Position numbers and translations under genes: made by a program. Below the pieces are notes generated by a model that saw nothing but the letters and a program-made list of their open reading frames with translations, had not been told where the DNA came from and made no database searches. Source: Candidatus Woesearchaeota archaeon (GTDB taxonomy: Archaea > Nanobdellota > Nanobdellia > Woesearchaeales > WJKL01). From it: a DNA stretch of 13,083 nt. Within the stretch, counting starts at the first letter, position 1. Every line of letters begins with the position of its first letter. Positions 1 through 6,588 of this stretch are shown in pieces. Where the stretch lies: the NCBI GenBank assembly GCA_019322455.1, contig JAHWIT010000162.1, forward strand, positions 1 through 13,083, read 5' to 3'.

Positions 1-794
1 AGATATATTATGATGTTGATGATAAATTAAAATTTTCATTATTGGTAAATCTATTAAAAAAAGAAAAAGCAAAATTAGTAATGGTATTCTGCAATACAAT
101 AAGAAATACTGATTTTGTTGCAAAGAATTTGAAGGCTAATGGCATAAATGCTTTAGCTATTCATGGTAATTTTTCTCAAAACAGAAGAAATGAGGCAATT
201 GAAAAATTCCATTCACAGAATGTAAATGTTTTGGTATGTACAGATGTTGCTGCACGTGGATTAGATATAAAAGGAGTTTCCCATGTATATAATTATGATA
301 TTCCTAAAGAAAGCAAACAGCATATTCATAGGATAGGAAGAACAGCCAGAGCAGGAAAAGAAGGCATAGCAATAAATATTCTTACAAGACATGACCATGA
401 TAATTTTTCAAGGGTATTAAGAGATAATGATGTTGAAATCAATAAAGAACCAACACCTCATGTTGAAAGAGTAATTATAAAGTGGAAAGACAAGCCAAGA
501 TTTGGAGGATATTCAAGATTTGGAAATAATAGAGGGGCTTCAGGAAGATTTGGACAAGGTAATAGAGATAATTCAAATCAAGGACCAAGAAGATTTGGGT
601 CTGGAGATAGTTCAGGTCAAAGATCTTCAGGAAGATTTGGACATAGTTCTAGAGGTAATTCACATCAAGGATCTCAAAGAAGATTTGGGTCTGGAGATAA
701 TTCAGGTCAAAGGTCTACAGGAAGATTTGGAAATAGAAGAGATAATTCAAATAGCAGACCTAGACGTTTTGGAAGAAGATTTAGAAGGCATTAA
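1..794 (+). CDS. DEAD-box RNA helicase, C-terminal part (5' end outside window)
   Basis: This is the second RecA-like domain of an ATP-dependent DEAD-box RNA helicase, which would unwind or remodel RNA in ribosome assembly, translation or decay. The frame is open to the window edge (first full codon at 3), and codons before the TTG at 42 read IYYDVDDKLKFSL, as in intact family members. So the TTG is not a start, and motifs Q to III lie outside. Visible motifs are VFCNT (motif IV), CTDVAARGLD (motif V, about 240-266) and HRIGRTARAG (motif VI, from 327; family consensus HRIGRTGR). After the domain comes a low-complexity tail of about 95 residues rich in Arg, Gly, Phe, Ser and Asn, built from repeats that start with (S/T)GRFG and contain RRFG. 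Such basic tails usually bind RNA without sequence specificity. The gene converges on proS with a 7-base gap. Confidence 0.93.
   Translation, partial: IYYDVDDKLKFSLLVNLLKKEKAKLVMVFCNTIRNTDFVAKNLKANGINALAIHGNFSQNRRNEAIEKFHSQNVNVLVCTDVAARGLDIKGVSHVYNYDIPKESKQHIHRIGRTARAGKEGIAINILTRHDHDNFSRVLRDNDVEINKEPTPHVERVIIKWKDKPRFGGYSRFGNNRGASGRFGQGNRDNSNQGPRRFGSGDSSGQRSSGRFGHSSRGNSHQGSQRRFGSGDNSGQRSTGRFGNRRDNSNSRPRRFGRRFRRH
540..791 (+). repeat. In-frame tandem repeat in helicase tail, period 87-90 bases
   Basis: Two and a half repeat units begin with (tca/aca)ggaagatttgg at 540, 627 and 717. The units are 87 and 90 bases long, so the reading frame is kept, and the protein repeat is (S/T)GRFG...RRFGSGD.SGQRS. 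The third unit is shortened and runs into the basic C-terminus. The unit difference of one codon suggests that this tail expands and contracts by slippage or recombination. Confidence 0.85.
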
Positions 795-801
795 TTCTAA
801 T

Positions 802-2250
802 TTAATAACTTTTGCCAACATAAACAAAATATTCAGCTGCTTTTCCGCACCATACGCATTTCTTTCCTTCTACAGATGGCTGGTCTAGAGGCATGTTTAA
901 TGTTTTTGCTCCTCCTGTTTTGTCTTTGATCCAGTCCTGACATTCAATTTCATTGCAAAGAGGAACTAATACAATGTTTTTGTTTTTAATAGCTTTAATC
1001 ATCTTGTCTTTGTTTTCTGTTTTTACTATGCTGCCTTTTAGAATATGCTCTGCTCTTTTGTATAATTCATTGTGAATATCTTCTAAGAATTTAGGAATAT
1101 TATTTTTAAGGTCTTTGATTTTAATAGGTATTTTGCTTTGTTCTGTTCTTTTTGCAATCATTACTTGTCTTTTCTCAATATCCTTAGGGCCTATTTCTAT
1201 TCTTAATGGAATTCCTTTTAATTCCCATTCATTGAATTTCCATCCTGGATTGTATTCTTCTCTTGCATCTAAGATAGGATTAAATGTTTTTAATTCTTTT
1301 TTTAGTTTTTCAGCTTCTTTCAAAACTTTTTCTTTTGTTTTGTCAAATAGAATTGGGATTATTACTATTTTGTTTTCAGCTAATTTAGGAGGAATTACAA
1401 TTCCTTTGTTATCTGAATGTATTGCAAGCATTACTCCTATCATTCTTGTTGTTATTGCATAAGTTGACTGGTATACATACTGCTTTTTCTCGTTTTCATC
1501 TAAGAACTGAATATTGTATGCTTTTGCAAAGTTCTGTCCATCATCATGATAATCTGGGCCTTGGATTGCTTTTCCGTTTGGAAGCATTAATTCAATTGAA
1601 TACGTTGCAACTGCTCCTGCAAATTTTTCTTTTTCTGTTTTCTTTCCAATTAATCCAGGCAAAGCCATATAATCTTTTAAAAAGTCTGAATAGATTTTTA
1701 AGACAGCATCCCTGTCTTTTAATACTTCTTCACTTGTTGCATATGCACTATGGCCTTCATTCCATAAGAATTCTCTTGATCTTAGAAAAGGAACAGGATG
1801 TTTGAATTCCCATCTTACTACATTGTTCCATTGATTTAATCTTAATGGCAAATCTCTGTAACTTCTAATCCATTTACTGTAGCTTTCATACATGATTGCT
1901 TCTGATGTAGGCCTTACAGCTAATCTTTCCTGTAATTTTGTTTTTCCTGAATGAGTAACCCATGCAACTTCTGGTATAAATCCTTCTACATGCTCTGCTT
2001 CTCTTGACAATAATTTTTCTGGGATAAATAAAGGAAAATAAGCATTTTTAACTCCTATTTTTTTGAATTCATTGTCAATTACTGATTTTATCTTTTCCCA
2101 TATTGCATAAGAGCTTGGCCTAAATACAATACAGCCAGAAACAGAGCTGTAATCAGCTAGTTCTGATTTTATTATTATCTGTTGATACCATTCTGAAAAA
2201 TCCTTTTCTTTTGTTATAGTTATTCCAACATCTTCTTTTTTATTAGGCAT
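802..2250 (-). CDS. proS: Prolyl-tRNA synthetase, archaeal/eukaryotic type
   Basis: This class II aminoacyl-tRNA synthetase charges tRNA-Pro with proline in the cytoplasm. The protein has 482 residues, the usual size for the archaeal/eukaryotic form, and lacks the YbaK-like editing insertion of the bacterial form. The substrate-binding stretch RPTSE is at residues 113-117. Motif 2 runs from R146 through FLRSREFLWNEGH (155-166). After the anticodon-binding domain comes the C-terminal zinc domain typical of this form, with Cys432, Cys437, Cys465 and Cys468, and the chain ends in tyrosine. The ATG at 2250 is chosen because a TATA-like box lies about 29 bases upstream, so the mRNA is probably leaderless. 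It converges with the helicase gene and follows the radical SAM gene on the same strand after 56 bases, apparently with its own promoter. Confidence 0.97.
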   Translation of the reverse strand: MPNKKEDVGITITKEKDFSEWYQQIIIKSELADYSSVSGCIVFRPSSYAIWEKIKSVIDNEFKKIGVKNAYFPLFIPEKLLSREAEHVEGFIPEVAWVTHSGKTKLQERLAVRPTSEAIMYESYSKWIRSYRDLPLRLNQWNNVVRWEFKHPVPFLRSREFLWNEGHSAYATSEEVLKDRDAVLKIYSDFLKDYMALPGLIGKKTEKEKFAGAVATYSIELMLPNGKAIQGPDYHDDGQNFAKAYNIQFLDENEKKQYVYQSTYAITTRMIGVMLAIHSDNKGIVIPPKLAENKIVIIPILFDKTKEKVLKEAEKLKKELKTFNPILDAREEYNPGWKFNEWELKGIPLRIEIGPKDIEKRQVMIAKRTEQSKIPIKIKDLKNNIPKFLEDIHNELYKRAEHILKGSIVKTENKDKMIKAIKNKNIVLVPLCNEIECQDWIKDKTGGAKTLNMPLDQPSVEGKKCVWCGKAAEYFVYVGKSY

Positions 2251-2273
2251 AATATGAATTGAGAAATCTATGC

Positions 2274-2284
2274 CTATTTAAAAG
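2274..2284 (-). promoter_or_regulatory. TATA-like box for proS
   Basis: The minus strand reads CTTTTAAATAG, centred about 29 bases before the proS ATG. In archaea transcription starts about 25 bases after the box centre, so the predicted start is within a few bases of the ATG. No Shine-Dalgarno sequence is seen, consistent with a leaderless message. Confidence 0.6.
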
Positions 2285-2306
2285 TTTTGTTCATTCTCGT
2301 GAACTT

Positions 2307-3614
2307 CTAAAATCCAAAGCTAGGACTTTTTTCCTGAACCAATAATTTTGTTTTAGCTATATAATCTCTAACATCTTCAAAAGTAACAGAAGTAAAATGT
2401 TCAGTCTGCAGTCTTGTTAACTGCTTATAATCAAAATAATCTCCTGTTAAATCTCCTTTATATCTCTCCTTTACATCTTTGTTTGCAAGAAGATTGTGGA
2501 ATAATTCTGTTCCTACAATTGGAATAGCTGGACTAACACAAAGAGTTGTTTTAGGATATTTCTGCGAAGCATCTTTTGTAAATTGGTAAGTTTCTTCTAA
2601 AGTTTCAGGAGTTTCTCCAGGCAGTCCATAAATAATTGCAATTTGAACCTGTATACTTGCATTATTGAGAAGTTTCAAAGCATTTTCTACATCTGTTTTA
2701 GAATGTCTTTTACCTGCTCTTTGTAATATATTTTCATTTACTGTTTCTACACCTACGAATATGCTTTTAACATTAAGCACTATTAATGGTATAATAGTAT
2801 CGCGAGTTATTTGTTCTGGACTAGCATATATTCTGAATCTTACAGTTCTTAGATTAAAATCATCAGGCCTTACTCTCAAAAGTTTTTCAGGATAATTTCC
2901 TGCAATGAAACTATCTCCTGTTTCAAAGAAATAAGCAAATCCGTATCTGTTATAAAGCAAATCTATTTGTTGCCAGACTTTTCTTGGGCTCATTAATCTT
3001 AATTTAGTATCGATAGAGCAGAAACTGCATCTTTTACTTTGATCAGCTTTAACGCACCCTCTGATTGAAGATATTGGAATGGGAATTTTTCTGTCATAAA
3101 AAGAAAGATCCAAATGCTCTAAATCAAATATTGTTCCTAATTCGATATTTTGTCTTTTATTCCTTACAATAGTATTCCCTCTTCTATACACTAAATTAGG
3201 AATTTTGCTTGGATCTTCTCCAGCAACTAACATACTAAAAGCATCTTCACCATCTCCAACAACAACATAATCCACAAAATCATTATTCTGCAATATTCTT
3301 TCAGCAAGGTGGCTAGCATTTGGACCTCCTGTTACTGTTATTGCATCTCTTGTCTTTGCTTGTCTTAGAATTTCTAAAACATTATGATGGCATGAATACC
3401 AGTCACTAACACCAACGTAATCTGCATCTATTTTTTCTACTATTTCATCAAGACTTACAAAGTTGCCGTCTAATATTTGTATAGAACAATCCTGTACTTT
3501 TGATTCTACTTTACTTGCAATTAATTCCAAACCAATAGGTGGAGGTTTAAACCACTCATAAATCCAGCCAGTATATGATTCATCTGTTGGTGGATGAATT
3601 AATTGGATTTTCAT
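2307..3614 (-). CDS. B12-binding-domain radical SAM protein with a widened cysteine motif
   Basis: This is a radical S-adenosylmethionine enzyme of the group with an N-terminal cobalamin-binding-like domain (435 residues). Residues 1 to about 140 fit the B12-binding fold: a PPIGLELIAS start, DYVGVSDWYS at 65-73, TGGPNAS at 95-101 and VVGDGEDAF at 118-126. The radical SAM barrel follows. Its iron-sulfur motif is C187-x8-C196-x2-C199 (RGC...RCSFCS) rather than the canonical CxxxCxxC. Later motifs include FVGVETVNENIL and IYGLPGETPETLEET, typical of the BchE/Elp3-like barrel. Members carry out methylations, cyclisations and other radical chemistry; the substrate cannot be read here. It is the last gene of a minus-strand run, 17 bases after the exported-protein gene. 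No clear Shine-Dalgarno precedes its ATG. The family call is firm; the function is unknown. Confidence 0.88.
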   Translation of the reverse strand: MKIQLIHPPTDESYTGWIYEWFKPPPIGLELIASKVESKVQDCSIQILDGNFVSLDEIVEKIDADYVGVSDWYSCHHNVLEILRQAKTRDAITVTGGPNASHLAERILQNNDFVDYVVVGDGEDAFSMLVAGEDPSKIPNLVYRRGNTIVRNKRQNIELGTIFDLEHLDLSFYDRKIPIPISSIRGCVKADQSKRCSFCSIDTKLRLMSPRKVWQQIDLLYNRYGFAYFFETGDSFIAGNYPEKLLRVRPDDFNLRTVRFRIYASPEQITRDTIIPLIVLNVKSIFVGVETVNENILQRAGKRHSKTDVENALKLLNNASIQVQIAIIYGLPGETPETLEETYQFTKDASQKYPKTTLCVSPAIPIVGTELFHNLLANKDVKERYKGDLTGDYFDYKQLTRLQTEHFTSVTFEDVRDYIAKTKLLVQEKSPSFGF

Positions 3615-3617
3615 TTC

Positions 3618-3633
3618 AATTCAAGTTTGAATT
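3618..3633. repeat. Short inverted repeat between exported protein and radical SAM genes
   Basis: The arms AATTCAA and TTGAATT (7 bases each, 2-base spacer) overlap the stop codon of the upstream gene and end just before the radical SAM ATG at 3614. In mRNA this could form a small hairpin that affects coupling or processing between the two genes. It is AT-rich and could be chance. Confidence 0.4.
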
Positions 3634-4243
3634 ATTTTTTAGGTGTAAGTTGTGCTCCTAACAATAGTTTTGTTTCTAAGTCATCTAATGGGCCTGTTCC
3701 TACTAATTGAACAAAAGGTTTAACATTGCTTTGTCCAAATGTTGCTGTTAATTCTCCAATCATTGAACCGTTATCTGGATTGTAGAGGATTAATAAACTG
3801 CCTTGCATATTTTCTCCATTATAGACCAAGAATGCATCTATCTCTGTGTTGCTTGCATCATTCATTGGAGCTAATATTCTAAATTTAGCAAATTTGTTTG
3901 CACCTATCTTTCTTCCATAGGCTACTCCTAATCTTACAATATCTTGTCCTGGAACTGCTAGATAATGTGCTGTAACACCAAATCCTTTTCCCAGCTTATA
4001 CTCAGGCATGATTTTTGCAAAGAATGCTTCCATATTCTGAGGATCATCTGCTGCTGATTTGATGTCTATTCTGCTCCAGCAATTTAGCCTGTCAGTTAGA
4101 TCTTGCATATTTTCAAATCTAACCATAGATGTGTCATTAACTGCATCATATACAGGCATTGTCTTGCATCCTGTTCCTAGTGTTGCAGCTGCATACATTA
4201 ATGCACCAGCTGCTGCAGTTTTTATTGATTTTATTATGTTCAT
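3632..4243 (-). CDS. Exported protein of unknown function (possible lipoprotein)
   Basis: I do not recognise the family of this 203-residue protein. The start at 4243 is preferred over an in-frame ATG at 4276: GGAGG (4256-4252) sits 8 bases before it, and the upstream gene stops one base before it (TAA at 4247-4245), indicating translational coupling. The N-terminus MNIIKSIKT is followed by an Ala-rich hydrophobic stretch to Cys26 (LGTGC), a signal peptide with a weak lipobox. The mature part has no further membrane segment, is rich in alternating hydrophobic stretches (probably beta), and has a single further Cys in the NCW sequence. It would act on the outer face of the membrane. Its genes on either side encode a membrane protein and a radical SAM enzyme, so a shared envelope role is possible but unproven. 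Confidence 0.75.
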   Translation of the reverse strand: MNIIKSIKTAAAGALMYAAATLGTGCKTMPVYDAVNDTSMVRFENMQDLTDRLNCWSRIDIKSAADDPQNMEAFFAKIMPEYKLGKGFGVTAHYLAVPGQDIVRLGVAYGRKIGANKFAKFRILAPMNDASNTEIDAFLVYNGENMQGSLLILYNPDNGSMIGELTATFGQSNVKPFVQLVGTGPLDDLETKLLLGAQLTPKK

Positions 4244-4244
4244 T

Positions 4245-4688
4245 TTATTTTCCTCCATTCTGTGTTTTTGAAACATAGATATTTGTTATAGCTGTAACAG
4301 CAAGACCGGGTGGAATCATTGCTTCAATTGGATTATAAGTTCCTAGAAAATAATGCAGTGAAATCATGACGCTAAAAACACTTCCTAAAAAAAGATTAAC
4401 ATTTAACCTGTAATGTTTTGTTTTTCTAAAATAACTGTTTGCAAATGGATGAACTATATTTGCAATCAAGGCCAATGCAAGGTGGTTTGTGCTTCCTTGC
4501 CAGAACCCATCAGTAAAACTTTCTCCTTGACATGATTCTTTAACAGCATTTCCTAATCCTGCTGCTGCACTAGATCCAGCAGAATATACTAAATCAATTA
4601 TGATATCATCAATTACTTTTTTTAGCCTTGTTTCTTCCCAGTCTTGTTTCCATCCTTCTTTGGTTAAATAATCTTTTAACTTAAGCAT
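4245..4688 (-). CDS. Small integral membrane protein of unknown function
   Basis: This 147-residue protein matches no family I know. The first 35 residues are charged (MLKLKDYLTKEGWKQDWEET) and probably cytoplasmic. An Ala/Gly-rich stretch (SAGSSAAAGLGNAV) follows, then three hydrophobic segments at about residues 68-85, 96-117 and 122-140. The ATG at 4688 has a good Shine-Dalgarno, AGAGG at 4698-4694, five bases upstream. It is the first gene of the run that continues with the exported protein and the radical SAM enzyme. Its 5' leader carries a perfect 7-base inverted repeat (4698-4717) touching the Shine-Dalgarno. It is divergent from the TrmB-like regulator, which makes that regulator a candidate controller. 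Confidence 0.75.
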   Translation of the reverse strand: MLKLKDYLTKEGWKQDWEETRLKKVIDDIIIDLVYSAGSSAAAGLGNAVKESCQGESFTDGFWQGSTNHLALALIANIVHPFANSYFRKTKHYRLNVNLFLGSVFSVMISLHYFLGTYNPIEAMIPPGLAVTAITNIYVSKTQNGGK

Positions 4689-4697
4689 TTTAACCTC

Positions 4698-4717
4698 TAG
4701 AGCTTACGCTAGCTCTA
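4698..4717. promoter_or_regulatory. Inverted repeat in leader of the membrane protein / radical SAM operon
   Basis: The arms TAGAGCT and AGCTCTA are perfect over 7 bases around a 6-base spacer (tacgct). The structure begins on the last base of the AGAGG Shine-Dalgarno of the 4688 gene. It could be an operator for a dimeric regulator or, in RNA, a hairpin that limits ribosome access. Confidence 0.5.
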
Positions 4718-4759
4718 TTGAAATCCATTCCAAGATTAACTATAGTGAAATAGTAATGA

Positions 4760-4794
4760 GGGTTATTCTTAAATAACCCCTACCCCTAGTGGGG
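4760..4794. promoter_or_regulatory. Two adjacent inverted repeats in the divergent intergenic region
   Basis: GGGTTATT and AATAACCC form a perfect 8-base dyad with a 4-base spacer (4760-4779). CCCC-tagt-GGGG (4783-4794) follows at once. Both lie just upstream of the TATA-like box of the TrmB-like gene and inside the gap shared with the divergent operon, a typical place for regulator-binding sites. The GC-rich runs stand out from the AT-rich surroundings. Confidence 0.5.
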
Positions 4795-4809
4795 GAGAAA
4801 TCCATCAGA

Positions 4810-4819
4810 TTTATAAATA
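4810..4819 (+). promoter_or_regulatory. TATA-like box for the TrmB-like gene
   Basis: The sequence tttataaata is centred about 25 bases before the ATG at 4839, so transcription should begin at or next to the start codon (leaderless). No Shine-Dalgarno is present. The 14-base string tttataaataactt recurs exactly at 7351-7364. Confidence 0.65.
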
Positions 4820-4838
4820 ACTTAAATTGTGATGTGGC

Positions 4839-6380
4839 ATGAGAAAGGAAATATTAGAAGAAATTGGGTTAACTAGATCAGAGATCAATGTTTACTTAGC
4901 TTTGTTAGAATTAGGCTCAAATACAACAGGAAAAATAGTAGATAAAGCTGAAGTTGCTTCTTCAAAAATATATGAAATTCTTGATAAATTAATACAAAAA
5001 GGGTTGGTTAGTTTTATTATAAAATCAGGAGTAAAATACTTTGAAGCTGCTCCTCCAGAAAGGATTATGGATTATATGAATGAAAAAGAAGCAAAATTCA
5101 ATAAGCAAAAAGATGAACTGCAGAAGATTCTTCCTGAATTAGAACTTAAAAGAAAACTTTCTAAATACAAATCAGAAGCAACTATATTCAAAGGTATAAA
5201 AGGAACAAAAACTGCATTTGATGATGTTTTAAAAACAATGCAGAAAGGAGAAGAATATTATGTTATGGGTGCAACCGAACCGTCACCCATATTTTCAAGA
5301 TTCATTCGCCATTATCATAAACAAAGATCAAAAAAAGGAATCAAAGTTAAATTATTATTTTCTGAACAAGGAAGACCATGGGCTGATAATATAAAAGATA
5401 TGCCTTTTACTGAAATAAAATTTGCTCCAAGCCAATTACTAACATCTTCTTTTGTACTTATGTATAAGGATAAAACATTGATTACTGTTTCCTCTAAACA
5501 AGATATTACTTTGTTTAGGATTGATAACAAAGAAGTAACAGATTCTTTTATATCACAATTTAAATTACTTTGGAAGCAGGATACAAGGATTGTTAGAGGT
5601 CTTGATGCAATACAAGATCTGTTTGAGGATTTTCTTAAAGAAGGTAATGTTGATTTTATTGCAGCTCGTGGATATTTTGTTGATAAAAGACCTAAGTATA
5701 TTGATGACTGGGAAAAGAGAGCTGCTGCAAAAGGATTTAAGATGAGAAATATTGTTGATCCTGGAACCAAAGGGCATAGGATTACAAAATTTCCGTTTGT
5801 TAAGACAAAGTATACACTGCCAAAAGAATTTGCAAAATTAAGTGTTATATGGATTTATGGAGATAAAGTTGTTATTAGTAATTGGACAGAGAAGGAACCA
5901 ATTGCAGTTATTATAGAAAATAAGGCTTTACATGATATGTATAAGCAGCAGTTTGAATTGTTGTGGAAGAAAGAGATGGATACTTACAAAGGTCCAGAAG
6001 GCATAAAAACAGCTTTCCAGAATCTTGTAGATGAATTAAATCCAGGAGAAGAAGTTCATATAATGGGAGTCCATGATTTTGGAAAAGAATTTCTGCCATT
6101 AGCTTTGTTTTTTCAAGAAATAAGATCTAAAAAAGGTATTAAAGCTAAATTCTTAATGAACAAAGAAGCAAAGAATATAGCAGAGAAATTCAAAAACTAT
6201 CCTCCTGTTGAAATTAAATTCATGCCAGAAGGTGTTTTTACACCAGCCATCTTTCTAATCTATAATGATAAAATTATTATTAACATAGCTAAAGAACAAA
6301 CATTCTTTGTTATAGAAAGCAAGAAAACAGCACAAGCATTTGAATCTTATTTTCAATTGATGTGGAAAACAACTAAATAA
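4839..6380 (+). CDS. TrmB-like transcriptional regulator with three tandem sensor modules
   Basis: Residues 1 to about 80 are a TrmB-type winged helix (LTRSEINVYLALLELG, then ASSKIYEILDKLIQKGLV as the recognition region). A charged coiled segment (about 80-110) follows. After it I see three related sensor-like modules of about 130 residues: 111-247, 248-378 and 379-513. Each ends in an F-x-L-(L/M)-W motif (241-245, 372-376, 505-509). Modules 1 and 3 share FKGIKGTKTAF / YKGPEGIKTAF starts, a (Y/H)xMG strand and an RSKKGIK(V/A)K segment; module 2 is more divergent. Relatives usually have one such C-terminal domain and about 250 residues, so 513 residues is long. The protein should bind DNA as a dimer and respond to a small ligand, not identifiable here. 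It is divergent from the radical SAM operon and transcribed alone. Confidence 0.88.
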   Translation: MRKEILEEIGLTRSEINVYLALLELGSNTTGKIVDKAEVASSKIYEILDKLIQKGLVSFIIKSGVKYFEAAPPERIMDYMNEKEAKFNKQKDELQKILPELELKRKLSKYKSEATIFKGIKGTKTAFDDVLKTMQKGEEYYVMGATEPSPIFSRFIRHYHKQRSKKGIKVKLLFSEQGRPWADNIKDMPFTEIKFAPSQLLTSSFVLMYKDKTLITVSSKQDITLFRIDNKEVTDSFISQFKLLWKQDTRIVRGLDAIQDLFEDFLKEGNVDFIAARGYFVDKRPKYIDDWEKRAAAKGFKMRNIVDPGTKGHRITKFPFVKTKYTLPKEFAKLSVIWIYGDKVVISNWTEKEPIAVIIENKALHDMYKQQFELLWKKEMDTYKGPEGIKTAFQNLVDELNPGEEVHIMGVHDFGKEFLPLALFFQEIRSKKGIKAKFLMNKEAKNIAEKFKNYPPVEIKFMPEGVFTPAIFLIYNDKIIINIAKEQTFFVIESKKTAQAFESYFQLMWKTTK

Positions 6381-6392
6381 AACGGGCCTACC
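6376..6392. repeat. Copy of the tRNA-Arg 3' end, 17-base direct repeat (copy 1)
   Basis: The string aataaaacgggcctacc occurs here and again at 6449-6465, where it is the 3' end of tRNA-Arg plus its flank. The copy covers the 7-base 3' acceptor strand, the discriminator and the T-rich tail. It overlaps the stop codon of the TrmB-like gene. Duplicated tRNA 3' ends are the usual footprint of integrase-driven insertion, but only 56 bases separate the two copies. Confidence 0.7.
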
Positions 6393-6396
6393 TGCA

Positions 6397-6415
6397 ATAA
6401 GGGTTTCACCCTTAT
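6397..6415. terminator. Hairpin between TrmB-like gene and tRNA-Arg
   Basis: ATAAGGGT and ACCCTTAT form a perfect 8-base stem with a 3-base loop. It lies 3' of both convergent units (the TrmB-like gene on plus, the tRNA on minus). Read on the minus strand it is followed after 13 bases by TTTTATTT. It could stop transcription from either side, though archaeal termination mostly relies on T-runs. Confidence 0.4.
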
Positions 6416-6455
6416 CAACCCTCAAAGCTTTCTCATTACATTCGAAAGAATAAAA

Positions 6456-6527
6456 CGGGCCTACCAGGATTCGAACCCGGATTCACCGCTCCGAAGGCGG
6501 GTGTGCTATCCATTACACCATAGGCCC
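6456..6527 (-). tRNA. tRNA-Arg (anticodon UCG)
   Basis: The minus strand folds as a 72-base tRNA. The acceptor GGGCCTA/TAGGCCC has seven perfect pairs, and the discriminator is G. The D arm has loop AATGGAT. The anticodon loop CTTCGGA carries TCG at positions 34-36 after U33, with stem CCGC/GCGG. The T arm has loop TTCGAAT and stem CCGGG/CCTGG. The variable loop is short, there is no intron and no encoded CCA. UCG reads CGA and, by wobble, other CGN arginine codons. A TATA-like stretch lies upstream at about 6541-6558, and GTTTTATT follows the 3' end. Confidence 0.96.
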
Positions 6528-6588
6528 ATAACAGTACAGAAATATAAATAGTTTAAAAACTTAACTTAAAAATAAAGAAAAAAAGAAA

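Noticed and set aside
502..888. Open frame of 128 codons overlapping the helicase tail in another plus-strand frame.
   Set aside because: It is a by-product of the purine-rich repeat; it reads as an EDL/IIQ repeat with no domain and crosses into the antisense of proS.
1115..1805. Two plus-strand frames antisense to proS, plus similar antisense frames in the radical SAM, TrmB, alba and L10e genes.
   Set aside because: They are Leu/Phe/Ser-rich shadows of well-supported genes on the other strand with no start signals or recognisable domains.
2289..2304. Small hairpin GTTCA-n6-TGAAC between radical SAM and proS genes as a terminator.
   Set aside because: It has only five pairs and no T-run directly follows on the transcribed strand; such repeats are expected by chance.
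4166..4243. Confident lipoprotein call for the exported protein.
   Set aside because: Cys26 lies at the end of the hydrophobic stretch, but LGTGC is a poor lipobox, so only a possible lipoprotein is stated.
3632..4276. Longer form of the exported protein starting at 4276.
   Set aside because: It would overlap the upstream gene by 32 bases and places charged residues before the signal peptide; the ATG at 4243 has GGAGG and stop-start coupling.
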